40,626 nt of DNA. It comes from a virus. The stretch covers positions 1-40,626 of the IMG/VR virus record IMGVR_UViG_3300033150_001986, one strand, 5' to 3'. Shown one piece after another: positions 9,134-16,720 of this stretch; within the stretch, counting starts at the first letter, position 1, and every line of letters begins with the position of its first letter. The notes beneath the pieces are model-generated. The model was not told the DNA's origin and searched no databases. It was given only the letters and a program-made list of their open reading frames with translations. The position numbers were made by a program, and so were the translations under genes.

Positions 9134-9501
9134 GCCTTTAAAACCGTTAACTTAATCTCACCATTTTGAATTTTTTCTTTGTATAAAGCCTGGAATAACT
9201 TCCATTTCAATTTCCATAAAGGCATTTCTAATCCTTTAACTTCAATATATTCCAAAGTTCCATCATTATGTTCAACTATAAAATCAATGTAATAATTACA
9301 AATATGTTCTCCATTAACATCAAGAGAAATTTTTACTTGCCTTTGCCAATCTTTTATTTCACCAGCCTTCTTTTGAAAATCCAAATCCATAGCCACCTTT
9401 GCTTCTAATTTTGACGCGTAAGAATAACCGTTATAAGTTTGTCTCACATTATGTAATTTAGAAGTTGACCTAAAATTTTTAAATTTTGTTGTTCTATACA
9501 C
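9130..9501 (-). CDS. DUF1064-type PD-(D/E)xK nuclease
   Basis: A 123-aa protein with the layout of phage DUF1064 nucleases: a basic N-terminus, YNGYSYASKLEAKVAMDL (the conserved E near 33), YYIDFIVEHNDGTLEYIEVKG (D near 73, then ExK) and a closing KLKWKLFQALYK helix. The family is usually treated as a RusA-like or Holliday-junction-type endonuclease. It overlaps the glycosyltransferase gene as ATGA and abuts the transglycosylase. Confidence 0.8.
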   Translation of the reverse strand: MYRTTKFKNFRSTSKLHNVRQTYNGYSYASKLEAKVAMDLDFQKKAGEIKDWQRQVKISLDVNGEHICNYYIDFIVEHNDGTLEYIEVKGLEMPLWKLKWKLFQALYKEKIQNGEIKLTVLKA

Positions 9502-10049
9502 TATTTAAATCGCTCCCACTTAATTTTGAAATAAGTATAGTTTAGCCAAAATTTTCTTATATGCTTTTCATTTCTGTAACCCTTACGATAAGCACCGTAA
9601 CCAAGATTATATATCTCTATTGCTTTCGTCCACTTTTCAATTTCATTTCCTTCTGTGTAAGTATCAAGAATCATCCGTAAAAATAAACAACCCGCTTGAA
9701 TATTAAAATCTTCATCAAAAATATCATAATGCTTATATCCTAAAATTGTTGCAATCATTCTCGCCGTCGTTCCTGCAAGTTGCATATAGCCGCGACACTT
9801 GTTCTTGCTTATCGCATACTTATAACCTTCTGATTCTGACATTAAGCAAGCAAAAACTTTTAACCAATCCAAATCATATTTCAGGGAGTACACAAGAAGT
9901 TTTTGGGATGCCTTATCATTAAGATATTGATTTAAAAATTTAATTTTCTTTTCATAGTTTTTATAATACTTGATTTTGTTAGAAGCAGAAATGAAAAACA
10001 CAATCAAGAAAAATAAAATTGTATTTCTATACTTTACTGATGACATCAT
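9501..10049 (-). CDS. membrane-anchored lytic transglycosylase (SLT fold)
   Basis: A 182-aa protein. Residues 9-26 are an uncleaved signal anchor (NTILFFLIVFFISASNKI). The rest is a goose-lysozyme/SLT domain: catalytic Glu in LMSESEGYK near 70, GYMQLAGTTA near 88, a FNIQAGCLFLRMIL helix and EIYNLGYGAY near 150, all family hallmarks. It cleaves peptidoglycan glycan strands. It lies far from the lysis genes, so it may act at infection or as a second lysis enzyme. Confidence 0.85.
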   Translation of the reverse strand: MMSSVKYRNTILFFLIVFFISASNKIKYYKNYEKKIKFLNQYLNDKASQKLLVYSLKYDLDWLKVFACLMSESEGYKYAISKNKCRGYMQLAGTTARMIATILGYKHYDIFDEDFNIQAGCLFLRMILDTYTEGNEIEKWTKAIEIYNLGYGAYRKGYRNEKHIRKFWLNYTYFKIKWERFK

Positions 10050-10221
10050 CTTTCATTTCCTCAACTTGCATTTTCCTCCCGCAATAAATACAAAAGCGAG
10101 GTTCTAATTTTTCTTCATCAGTTTCAATAATTACTTCAACCAGACCATGACATTCGGAATTATTACATCGGTATTTTATTTTCTTGTGATGATAGATTTT
10201 TATTTGATTTGATTCTTTCAT
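10027..10221 (-). CDS. zinc-ribbon protein
   Basis: A 64-aa protein with CNNSEC in the N-terminal half and FCIYC in the second half, a four-cysteine ribbon, and a short acidic C-terminus. It has a good AAGGTG site and overlaps the transglycosylase start by 23 bases. Function unknown. Confidence 0.7.
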   Translation of the reverse strand: MKESNQIKIYHHKKIKYRCNNSECHGLVEVIIETDEEKLEPRFCIYCGRKMQVEEMKDDVISKV

Positions 10222-10249
10222 CTTAACACCTTATAATATAATAAATTTT

Positions 10250-10435
10250 TTAATCATTTTCCACAATTTTTTTTAATTTTTTAATATAAAAACCATTTCC
10301 ATAAAGTTGCCAAAGTTCTTTATAAAATTTTTCAGTTTCCCTTCTTCCCCATTTGCAATTAGTACATTTTTTATCCAAACCAAAAAATAAAACACAGTTC
10401 CCTAAATAATTTTTATAAATACAATCATGCTTCAT
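10250..10435 (-). CDS. small cysteine-rich protein
   Basis: A 61-aa protein with four cysteines (C5, C14, CTNC near 24-27) in the first half, probably binding a metal, and a basic aromatic C-terminus. Similar 'CxYKNxxGNCxLF...CxxCKW' proteins occur in phages without known function. Its ATG overlaps the stop of the preceding gene as ATGA. Confidence 0.65.
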   Translation of the reverse strand: MKHDCIYKNYLGNCVLFFGLDKKCTNCKWGRRETEKFYKELWQLYGNGFYIKKLKKIVEND

Positions 10436-10602
10436 TTTTTATCCTCCTCATAAATTATTTTTTCAACTAATTTATCATTCTTGCTAATCCAAAAAATCAT
10501 TTTTTTCGGACTTTTCTCCAACTTAATTTTAAAATCGTATCTATCAAGTGTCTCAAGTAAATTATAAAGCAACCATAAATCATTTATCTTCTGCTCTTTC
10601 AT
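10432..10602 (-). CDS. hypothetical 56-aa protein
   Basis: A 56-codon frame from ATG at 10602 to TGA at 10432, linked by overlaps to both neighbours (23 bases upstream, ATGA downstream). The product starts MKEQKINDLWLLYNLL and is helical and charged. Together with the neighbours it leaves no empty space, which supports it as a gene. Function unknown. Confidence 0.65.
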   Translation of the reverse strand: MKEQKINDLWLLYNLLETLDRYDFKIKLEKSPKKMIFWISKNDKLVEKIIYEEDKK

Positions 10603-10831
10603 TTCTCAATCCCCTTGGAAATTTTATGATTAAAATATCAAATAATGCATCGTCTTCAAATCTTCTTGTGAAAATAATTAAAGTTCTCTTATTCAATTTC
10701 TTGAATTCAGGATAACAATCAAATAATTCAATGGAACATAGAATAGAATGAAATTCGGAGATATTTTTAATTTTAATAATTTGAATAAAATTTTTTATTT
10801 TCTTTAGTTTGACTAATAAATTTTGAAACAT
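10580..10831 (-). CDS. hypothetical protein, possibly the 3' part of a longer gene
   Basis: An 83-aa frame with a basic hydrophobic N-terminus (LLVKLKKIKNFIQIIKIK) and a C-terminus with the strand RTLIIFTRRF. The ribosome site is weak. The frame continues upstream without a stop to a run of 12 A, where the preceding 33-aa frame ends. Loss of one A would join the two into a 123-aa protein. It could be a separate gene or half of a split one. Confidence 0.5.
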   Translation of the reverse strand: MFQNLLVKLKKIKNFIQIIKIKNISEFHSILCSIELFDCYPEFKKLNKRTLIIFTRRFEDDALFDILIIKFPRGLRNERAEDK

Positions 10832-10850
10832 TCTCTTAATTCTATTCCTT

Positions 10851-10952
10851 TTATACTTTTTTTTTTTTAAAATTTAATTTTAATTTTTCTTTCTCACTTT
10901 CTCTTTCATTAAAATAATTGTAAAGTATTTCTACGATTTCTTCTTCTTTCAT
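10851..10952 (-). CDS. 33-aa leader frame ending at an A12 run
   Basis: A frame of 33 codons starting MKEEEIVEILYNYF with a clear GGAG site. It runs through 12 consecutive A into a lysine tail and stops two codons later. The downstream frame is out by one base. Either a small protein, or the 5' part of a gene spanning 10580-10952 broken by a homopolymer error or read through by slippage. Confidence 0.5.
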   Translation of the reverse strand: MKEEEIVEILYNYFNERESEKEKLKLNFKKKKV

Positions 10953-10954
10953 TT

Positions 10955-11350
10955 TTAAACTCCTTGTTCTTCCCATTTTTCAATTTGAATTTTAATTAAG
11001 TCCCAATAATGCCTCAACTTTGTCATCATCATTTGATAATATTCCTCATCATCAAGATTCGTATCATTACTCATTATTATTTGCGCTCGCAATTTTTGTG
11101 ATTGCCTTCTTTTATCAACTACATAAGTTCTTCTTCCTTCTTCTGTTTTGATGACCAATTCGCCTGTGGGTTTTGCAACATAAATCAAATCTACAGTTCC
11201 ATCAAAATTTGAAGGTGTCCTAATTTCTGTGATATCAACCATCAATCCAATCGGATAAGTTAAATCTCTCTCAAGGATTATATCCTTTTCTAAATGAAAA
11301 GTTGAGGCATTAATTTTAATTTTCCTTTCGTTAATTTTTAAATCTTGCAT
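10955..11350 (-). CDS. hypothetical protein
   Basis: A 131-aa protein with a very strong AGGAGGAGG site. The N-terminal 90 residues look like a beta-rich fold (LIYVAKPTGELVIKTEEG), and the C-terminal 40 are helical with EEYYQMMMTKLRHYWDLIK. No family recognised. It follows the replication gene and may belong to replication or early-late control. Confidence 0.7.
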   Translation of the reverse strand: MQDLKINERKIKINASTFHLEKDIILERDLTYPIGLMVDITEIRTPSNFDGTVDLIYVAKPTGELVIKTEEGRRTYVVDKRRQSQKLRAQIIMSNDTNLDDEEYYQMMMTKLRHYWDLIKIQIEKWEEQGV

Positions 11351-11384
11351 AGTTCCTCCTCCTCCTTTTTTTTAGATAAAACAT

Positions 11385-12191
11385 CTACATTCTTTTCAAA
11401 ATGTTGATATTTTTTCCACCCGCAATCTGTTTTAACAAATTAATAAAATTAAAGTCTTGTTTTTTCTGATAATCCTTTGCTTTTTGATAAATTCCGCCAT
11501 TAACCTTCTCAAGTTCATCTATTATTTTATTTTTCATAATCGCAAAGTATTTTAAATCTTTTTTGAATGGCTCACATGCCTTTTTAATCGGATTAAACCA
11601 ACTCATGCAAACTTGAAAATTACGGGGACAATAACCATGTTCAATCATTTTATCGCACCAGAATTTCATTATTGTATTATTCTTAAGTGACCGAAAATAT
11701 TGGCATCGTTCCCAACCGGGAGGCCTATAACTATTTAAAGAACTTATCTTCTCTTCCTTAACTATTTTTTCTTTTTCTGAAGGAACTTCGTTATTCTTCG
11801 AAGAAGAATAATTATTATTAATTGTATTATTCATTGTAATATTCTTGGTGAAGTTTTCTTCATACCCCTCTGAACTTTTCTTCATACCCCTATGAAGATT
11901 TTTACATACCTCTTGAACTATAAAAATTTTTCGCTTAAAATTTTGTTCAATTTCAATTTTAATATAGCCTTCATTCTCTAATTGTTTCAACCACGCTTGA
12001 ATGCTCCTCTCACTTACCTTATACAATTCTGCAAAATATTTATTATTAGCCCAACAAAAACCTTCTTTATTGCAAAGTGCAGTTATTTCACCATATAATA
12101 ATTTCGCATTTGCGGTCAAATTTTTATTATACCTCACATAAGCGGGAATTACAGCGTAAAAAGATGGGTCACTTTGAATAATTTCATTCAT
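11385..12191 (-). CDS. HTH replication initiator-like protein
   Basis: A 268-aa protein. Residues 5-85 form a winged helix of the helix_turn_helix_36 type: FYAVIPAYVRYNKNLTANAK, GFCWANNKYFAELY, VSERSIQAWLKQLENEGYI. A low-complexity Asn/Ser-rich linker (about 115-150) and a helical C-terminal domain with conserved Trp and Cys follow. The same layout is found in phage and plasmid replication initiators and DnaD-like loaders. The leader upstream carries GC-rich interlocking repeats. It probably binds the origin; origin position unproven. Confidence 0.75.
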   Translation of the reverse strand: MNEIIQSDPSFYAVIPAYVRYNKNLTANAKLLYGEITALCNKEGFCWANNKYFAELYKVSERSIQAWLKQLENEGYIKIEIEQNFKRKIFIVQEVCKNLHRGMKKSSEGYEENFTKNITMNNTINNNYSSSKNNEVPSEKEKIVKEEKISSLNSYRPPGWERCQYFRSLKNNTIMKFWCDKMIEHGYCPRNFQVCMSWFNPIKKACEPFKKDLKYFAIMKNKIIDELEKVNGGIYQKAKDYQKKQDFNFINLLKQIAGGKNINILKRM

Positions 12192-12526
12192 AGAAATCCT
12201 CCCTTAAAAATAATAATGCCCCGGGTTTAGTGGAAGATGTGAGGAGGAAATGATGAAATTTCGAGGAGTAAAATTTAGAAGTTAAAAATTTACCCGGGGC
12301 TAAATTTTCCACTGAAATGAAAATATTGAATTTTTTTTTAAGAATCAAGCAATAATATTTTTTGTTCAAATGATTTCCTAAATTACGATATATCCGCATT
12401 TTTTTAAATGTTTAACCCATATAAACCATAGTCAGTTTTCCCAACCATATATGATTTCAAGGTAACAAAATTAACCCTATTTTTACACTTATGCAACCAT
12501 TTAAAAAATAATTGCTTTAGTTTGTT
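12192..12526. other. 335-base intergenic leader, possible origin
   Basis: No convincing gene. The part next to the replication gene holds two GC-rich arms (12218-12226 and 12292-12300) interlocked with two 7-base arms (12229-12235 and 12307-12313). The distal part holds repeated AACCAT/AACCCAT words (near 12414, 12424, 12444, 12494). Several weak -35/-10 pairs can be drawn on the minus strand; none is convincing. A 71-codon frame (12184-12399) is probably chance. Confidence 0.5.
12218..12313 (-). promoter_or_regulatory. interlocked inverted repeats upstream of replication gene
   Basis: On the minus strand the order is AGTGGAA, GCCCCGGGT, a loop of about 56 bases, TTCCACT, ACCCGGGGC. The two pairs cross, so the transcript could form a pseudoknot ending about 15 bases before the GGGAGG site of the replication gene. 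The loop carries two CTCCTC words able to pair with that ribosome site. It could be a translational control element or, as DNA, part of an origin. Confidence 0.5.
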
Positions 12527-12817
12527 TTAAACAAGGCCAAAGTATTCAGAAAACTCTCCCCATCCTTTACATTCAGGACATTCAATTAGAATATAACCAT
12601 TATCACTCCGTTTCCATCTGTGATAAATTTCTAATAATTCGCTAAAAGAATACTCATATTTTGAATAAAGGTCTTCTAAATAATCTTTTAGTTCTTCTTC
12701 ATCTCTAAAACCGACTTCAATATAACCCTCTCCATTGCAATGTTCACATTCACAATGTACTTCTTCATAGCAATCCATATAATTTCCCGTCCAACTCGTA
12801 AATTTTAAAACTTGCAT
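12527..12817 (-). CDS. DnaJ-type zinc-finger protein
   Basis: A 96-aa protein with two halves of a DnaJ cysteine-rich module: CECEHCNGEG at about 22-31 and CPECKGWGEF at about 80-89. A predicted helical acidic hairpin (EEELKDYLEDLYSKYEYSF) separates them. It probably folds as one zinc site and binds protein or nucleic acid. Small proteins of this kind are common in phage early regions; exact role unknown. Confidence 0.75.
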   Translation of the reverse strand: MQVLKFTSWTGNYMDCYEEVHCECEHCNGEGYIEVGFRDEEELKDYLEDLYSKYEYSFSELLEIYHRWKRSDNGYILIECPECKGWGEFSEYFGLV

Positions 12818-12829
12818 AAAACACCTCCT

Positions 12830-13405
12830 TTATTTTTCTTTTATATATTTTCTAACTTCTTTTCTGTTTTTCACATTACGACAATACCAATAAGCCCACT
12901 TATTATCTTTGATATTTTTCCAAACTTCTTTTCTATCTTTAACATCAAGACAATACCGACAAGCATATTCACTATCCGTTATATTCTTCCAAACTTCTTT
13001 TCTATCTTTTATATACTTGCAATATTCATAAGCCCATTTGCTATCTCTTATATTTTTCCTAACATCTCTTCTATCTTTGATATAAAGACAATACCAATAA
13101 GCCCATGCACTATCCTTAACCTTGCTTGCATCTATTTCCCTCAATATCTTTATTTCTCTACAACAAATTTTATCTTCGTCTTCAATATATTCATTTCCAA
13201 TAGGGATTGCCTCAAAAACACGACTCCCAAAATCTCCAACGCTAACGTTTTTCAATGATTTATATAAATGCAAACCATTTGCGCACATAAAAAGTTTTCC
13301 CTCAACTCTAAATGTTCGATTTTCCCAATTTTCATAAGAAAAATTCGTATTACTTGGTGCTTTTAAATCTTCTGTTAAGACTTTGTAATATCTTTTTTGT
13401 TTCAT
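12830..13405 (-). CDS. DUF7666-like protein with four 23-residue repeats
   Basis: A 191-aa protein. Residues 1-95 look like the phage 'YKVLTEDLKAP...F.CANGLHLYKSL' domain (DUF7666-like). Residues 97-188 are four consecutive 23-aa repeats with consensus DSxWAYxYCxxIKDRKEVxKNI. The repeats resemble DUF4116-type helical solenoids, which usually mediate protein contacts. At DNA level the period is 69 bases (12842-13117), so copy number could vary by recombination. Function unknown. Confidence 0.75.
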   Translation of the reverse strand: MKQKRYYKVLTEDLKAPSNTNFSYENWENRTFRVEGKLFMCANGLHLYKSLKNVSVGDFGSRVFEAIPIGNEYIEDEDKICCREIKILREIDASKVKDSAWAYWYCLYIKDRRDVRKNIRDSKWAYEYCKYIKDRKEVWKNITDSEYACRYCLDVKDRKEVWKNIKDNKWAYWYCRNVKNRKEVRKYIKEK

Positions 13406-13429
13406 CTTTACTTCCTCCTTTCATTATCT

Positions 13430-13597
13430 TTAAATAGAAAATCTTTTATAATTATTTTTCATTTTTATATATTGTTCATTTCTTTTCTGAATTCTTTTTT
13501 TTATTTCATATAATTTTTTTCTTAAATATCTATTTTCTTCTTTAAACTTCTCTATTCTATCAAATAAGATTTTTAACACTTCTTTATCAATATTCAT
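13430..13597 (-). CDS. 55-aa basic coiled-coil protein
   Basis: A 55-codon frame from ATG at 13597, coupled as ATGA to the nuclease gene before it. The product is almost entirely heptad-like helix rich in K, E, I and L (for example KFKEENRYLRKKLYEIKKR). It fills an otherwise empty gap. Possibly a small partner of the nuclease; no family recognised. Confidence 0.65.
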   Translation of the reverse strand: MNIDKEVLKILFDRIEKFKEENRYLRKKLYEIKKRIQKRNEQYIKMKNNYKRFSI

Positions 13598-14454
13598 TTT
13601 GATTTCTCCATTAAACTTCTATAAAAATTACAAAATTCTTTATAATCACAATATTCTAAACATCTTCGGGGTTCACCTTCTCTTTTCTCTATATAACAAT
13701 TGTGAAGATTATTATTCTCAATATACATTTCCGCTTCTGCATATGAATTTAACAATCTTATAGCACTTTTTCTATTTTTTTTCATAACAGCAAATTGTGT
13801 TGGTGATTGCCATCTGTCTGTTTCATCACATTCGGGGATATTATCATCATTAACTTTCGCATACTTGAATAATTCACATAATCTTTCTTTTATCCATAAT
13901 TTTACATTTTCGCAAATCGGAATGTCAATTATTTGAATTTGTGAAGCAGGATAATCTTTTTCTCTTTGCGCTCTTCCTTTTGACCAGTCCCTTAATATTG
14001 CAATTACTTTTAATTTCTTAACTTCAAAACCATATTCATTGAGCATATATTTATAGACATTAAGTTGATTAACCCAATTATTATAAGAAGAAGAACCATA
14101 CAAATATGACCAGACAGAAGTAATTTTGAAATCATATACAGTTTTATCTTCATACAAATCTGGAACTCCAACAATAGTGCACTCATTGAGTTCAATTTTT
14201 AATTTTTCTTCTGATAAAGCGTTTGCTTGTGCAGATTTTTCAAGAATGTAATGAACCGATTTTCCCAAAAGAAGCCAAATGCGACTTTCAACATCAACTT
14301 CAACTTCATTATAGTGTCTACGACGAAGCCAGAAATATTTTGGAGAATAATCTAATTCTGTTACAGAAATTCTGTTATCTTTAAAAACTCTGTCTTGTGT
14401 TTCTATCGCTCTAATAATTGATTTTGGATATTTTTCAGAATTTTTTATTTTCAT
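13594..14454 (-). CDS. RecB/Cas4-like PD-(D/E)xK exonuclease
   Basis: A 286-aa protein with the RecB-family nuclease core: GKSVHYILEK (H68), GVPDLYEDKTVYDFK (D99, D108 and K110) and a helix with WVNQLNVY (Q130). The C-terminus has cysteines at 253, 265, 269 and 275, probably an Fe-S or zinc cluster as in Cas4 and AddB. Such exonucleases resect DNA ends to give single strands for an annealing protein; a candidate partner is encoded two genes upstream. Confidence 0.82.
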   Translation of the reverse strand: MKIKNSEKYPKSIIRAIETQDRVFKDNRISVTELDYSPKYFWLRRRHYNEVEVDVESRIWLLLGKSVHYILEKSAQANALSEEKLKIELNECTIVGVPDLYEDKTVYDFKITSVWSYLYGSSSYNNWVNQLNVYKYMLNEYGFEVKKLKVIAILRDWSKGRAQREKDYPASQIQIIDIPICENVKLWIKERLCELFKYAKVNDDNIPECDETDRWQSPTQFAVMKKNRKSAIRLLNSYAEAEMYIENNNLHNCYIEKREGEPRRCLEYCDYKEFCNFYRSLMEKSK

Positions 14455-14468
14455 TTCTCACCTCCTTT

Positions 14469-14987
14469 TCAAAGTATTTCAGAACACATTTTGGACCGAT
14501 TAGCATCCAATCCGACTATATAAGCGATTAATTCATTTTTCCGAATTCTTATAATTCTATATTCATAATTCATTTCTATTTCACATTCATGAAGTTTACA
14601 ATCGAATAAACATAAAACAAAATTAAGAATCAAATCTGAAATTGCAACCCATCTTTCATCTTTATCAGAAAAAATGGAATATAAATTGTCTTCTTGATAT
14701 ATATATTTTAGTCTTAATCTTTCTATATCGTCTGAGAAATTCATTTTTTGCAATTTTCTTAAAGATTTTTGAAATCCAAGTCTATCCGTTGCACTAATCC
14801 TTTCCCAACCAGATAAATAAATTCCATCTTTTGTATCAATCTCTCTTATTTCTGATACTTCTTTTTTACCCACGCCTTCAATTATACAAGATTCACAATA
14901 TATTTTTTTATCTTTAATTCCTAACCATGTGAATTTTTCTAACATTTTTTCAAGTAATGAATGTATATAATATTTTGGATATAACAT
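14469..14987 (-). CDS. hypothetical protein
   Basis: A 172-aa protein with scattered cysteines (CESC near 31-34, CLFDCKLHEC near 126-135) and strands near both ends. No recognised motifs. It sits between the annealing protein and the nuclease, so a role in recombination or replication is plausible by position only. A terminator lies just upstream of its ribosome site. Confidence 0.65.
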   Translation of the reverse strand: MLYPKYYIHSLLEKMLEKFTWLGIKDKKIYCESCIIEGVGKKEVSEIREIDTKDGIYLSGWERISATDRLGFQKSLRKLQKMNFSDDIERLRLKYIYQEDNLYSIFSDKDERWVAISDLILNFVLCLFDCKLHECEIEMNYEYRIIRIRKNELIAYIVGLDANRSKMCSEIL

Positions 14988-14999
14988 TATTTACCTCCT

Positions 15000-15031
15000 A
15001 AAAAAAATAATAGTGGGACCGAAGTCCCACT
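15000..15031 (-). terminator. rho-independent terminator with UUCG tetraloop
   Basis: On the minus strand AGTGGGAC-TTCG-GTCCCACT forms a perfect 8-bp stem closed by the very stable C(UUCG)G loop, followed by ATTATTTTTTTT. It lies six bases after the stop of the annealing gene and just before the next ribosome site, so it should reduce transcription of the genes beyond it. Confidence 0.88.
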
Positions 15032-15036
15032 TAATT

Positions 15037-15834
15037 TTATTCAAAATTTGGCATCTCATCAATCGGAGTTTCAAAAGTATTAATTTTAGGTTTGTCATTA
15101 TTTTTATTCGGAACAGGCTTAATTACTTCATTTTCCACTAACTCTTCTACATCTTGAGTAAAGATATCAGAAACTCCAGTTGTGGTTAAAACAGCGTCAA
15201 CTAATGCTCTTTTTTTTGCAATCTTTCTTACAGTATTATATGTGTCAGCAATATTGGGATTTTCTTTTTCAATTTTTTCAAAAATAATATATTTTCCATT
15301 AATCTTTTTAATTATTCCGTGTTCACAACCTAATAAACTTCTATCTTTAGTGTCCCAGTATTCTTTTGGAACTTCTCTTCCAGTGTTTCTATATTCATTT
15401 CTATAACGAAACTTCTTTTCCATAGTTGAAGCACTTCCAACACCGTCTCCCCAGCATTCACCAGTTTTTCTGTGATAAAGCCCGATTATGTAAGTGTATT
15501 CTCTATGACCATTTCCCAAATCAACAACTTTTTCTTTCTCAATTTTTGGATATAACATAAACATCATCATTATTTTTTCTGCACCCGGTTTTAACAATGT
15601 AGGTTTATCTCCGCACCCGGGAATTTTTCCATAATGATAACCATCTTTCATAACTTTTTTATATAATTCATTAACTTTTTCCACTTGTCTAACAATATCG
15701 TCAGCAGATAATTCTTTTTTTTCTATTGCAGTTGAAGATTGTGAGTTTTGAACTTGAACGATTTCATAAGAATTGGGTTTAATTTCTTCAGATATTTTTT
15801 TCTTTGTTGTTTTTCTTTTCGTTGTTGTCATCAT
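15037..15834 (-). CDS. putative single-strand annealing recombination protein
   Basis: A 265-aa protein. After a basic N-terminus it has a core widely seen in phage recombination modules: LLKPGAEKIMMMF, a GDGVGSASTMEKKFRYR turn, then ADTYNTVRKIAKKRALVDAV and TTGVSDIFTQDVE at about 200-235. I recall this core from phage Rad52-like or Erf-like annealing proteins, but the exact family is uncertain. The C-terminus is acidic and proline-rich, as in SSB-interacting tails. The neighbouring RecB-like nuclease supports a two-component recombination system. Confidence 0.65.
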   Translation of the reverse strand: MMTTTKRKTTKKKISEEIKPNSYEIVQVQNSQSSTAIEKKELSADDIVRQVEKVNELYKKVMKDGYHYGKIPGCGDKPTLLKPGAEKIMMMFMLYPKIEKEKVVDLGNGHREYTYIIGLYHRKTGECWGDGVGSASTMEKKFRYRNEYRNTGREVPKEYWDTKDRSLLGCEHGIIKKINGKYIIFEKIEKENPNIADTYNTVRKIAKKRALVDAVLTTTGVSDIFTQDVEELVENEVIKPVPNKNNDKPKINTFETPIDEMPNFE

Positions 15835-16040
15835 TTCACCTCCAAAATAAATTTTTCAATTGCTTCGGAATAAATTTTTTCAATAGCTTCTAAAAGAAAA
15901 CTATCTCCAATGGCCGAATTATGAAGGGTAAGTTTTTCTTTTGAAAATATTTCTTCAAAAGTTTTCTTATCATTATTATCAAGTGCGTCTTTTAATTTTG
16001 ACAAATTTTCATAAACTAATCGATAATTAGTTGCTTTCAT
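15831..16040 (-). CDS. hypothetical 69-aa protein
   Basis: A small, mostly helical protein ending FLLEAIEKIYSEAIEKFILEVK. It has a GGAGG site and overlaps the annealing gene as ATGA, so it is probably translated with it. No family recognised. Confidence 0.65.
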   Translation of the reverse strand: MKATNYRLVYENLSKLKDALDNNDKKTFEEIFSKEKLTLHNSAIGDSFLLEAIEKIYSEAIEKFILEVK

Positions 16041-16219
16041 AATTTTTCCTCCTTGTTTAAAATTTTTTCAGCAATATTTTTTTTGCTTAATTTTTCTTTT
16101 GCAAAAATTAAAGAATATCGGACTATCATTGAGATTGGTATTTTTAATTCTTTTTTTAATTTTTTTAAATATTTATGTGTTTCTAAATCAACTTGAATTA
16201 ATTTACCATTCTTAACCAT
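16037..16219 (-). CDS. ribbon-helix-helix protein
   Basis: A 60-aa protein with the ribbon-helix-helix pattern: a strand KLIQVDLE, helix HKYLKKLKKEL, a turn at KIPIS and helix MIVRYSLIFAKEKL. Such proteins bind operators as dimers. It is the best transcription-regulator candidate in the early block, and its own message is preceded by a 16-bp hairpin. The palindrome at the early promoter is a possible, untested target. Confidence 0.65.
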   Translation of the reverse strand: MVKNGKLIQVDLETHKYLKKLKKELKIPISMIVRYSLIFAKEKLSKKNIAEKILNKEEKL

Positions 16220-16242
16220 TTACTCACCTCCTCTTATTCATT

Positions 16243-16278
16243 TACACCAACCTTAACAATTTTGTTAAAGTTAGTGTA
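16243..16278 (-). promoter_or_regulatory. 16-bp RNA hairpin, copy 1
   Basis: On the minus strand a 16-bp stem with two G-U pairs closes a 4-base loop (AAAT). It ends about 10 bases before the GAGGAGG site of the ribbon-helix-helix gene. A second copy lies at 17803-17838; together they form a 55-base repeat with about six differences. There is no U-tract, so it is not an ordinary terminator. It may be a processing or translation-control site. Confidence 0.7.
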
Positions 16279-16318
16279 TTTAATTGAGAATTAAACTTCC
16301 CGATTGTATCACCTCCTT

Positions 16319-16705
16319 TTATTCTAAAATAAATTCTTTGTCAAAATATTGATATTTTAATTCCTCCAACAAATTCATTATTTGAAGTTTCAGTGAAATC
16401 CATGCCTTGTATGAATTAAGTAAAACCGATTTAAGGAACTCTTTATCAATTAAATAAAAGTAAATTCTATTACTTTCTTGACAAAATAATTTTTTAAAAA
16501 ATTTGTAGTCTCCATTAAGAGACGTTGTAGAAATAAAAAAAATAGGTTGATGATTTTGAGCAAGTAGACAATAGTCGATATCGAAATGAACGCCGAAATC
16601 TTTAATTTTTTCATTAATCACATCTATAAATTCTTTATCATCATATTTGAAATCTAATTCATTAGCATTAGTAATGAAACCTTTTACTTTAATTTTCGTT
16701 TTCAT
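16319..16705 (-). CDS. hypothetical protein, paralogue A
   Basis: A 128-aa protein of unknown family, clearly related to the product of the next gene upstream (16721-17104). Both begin MKTKIKVKGF, share VINEKIKD-GVHFD and end DKEFIL. The fold looks alpha/beta. The pair probably arose by tandem duplication; divergence is much greater in the middle (about 45-90), which may be the part that contacts different targets. Confidence 0.7.
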   Translation of the reverse strand: MKTKIKVKGFITNANELDFKYDDKEFIDVINEKIKDFGVHFDIDYCLLAQNHQPIFFISTTSLNGDYKFFKKLFCQESNRIYFYLIDKEFLKSVLLNSYKAWISLKLQIMNLLEELKYQYFDKEFILE

Positions 16706-16720
16706 AATTTTTTACCTCCC

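Noticed and set aside
10832-10875. A terminator using the T12 run
   Set aside because: The run is T on the plus strand, so A in the transcript, and no stem precedes it on either strand.
12253-12285. Tiny plus-strand frame with a GAGGAGG site
   Set aside because: Only about ten codons, opposite to all genes; the GAGGAGG is better explained as the complement of the CTCCTC words in the leader RNA.
12184-12399. 71-codon minus-strand frame upstream of the replication gene
   Set aside because: It lacks a ribosome site, runs through the structured leader, and its composition is unlike the other proteins. It probably is chance.
12842-13117. CRISPR array
   Set aside because: The 69-base period comes from coding repeats in frame; there are no short identical repeats with unique spacers anywhere in the window.
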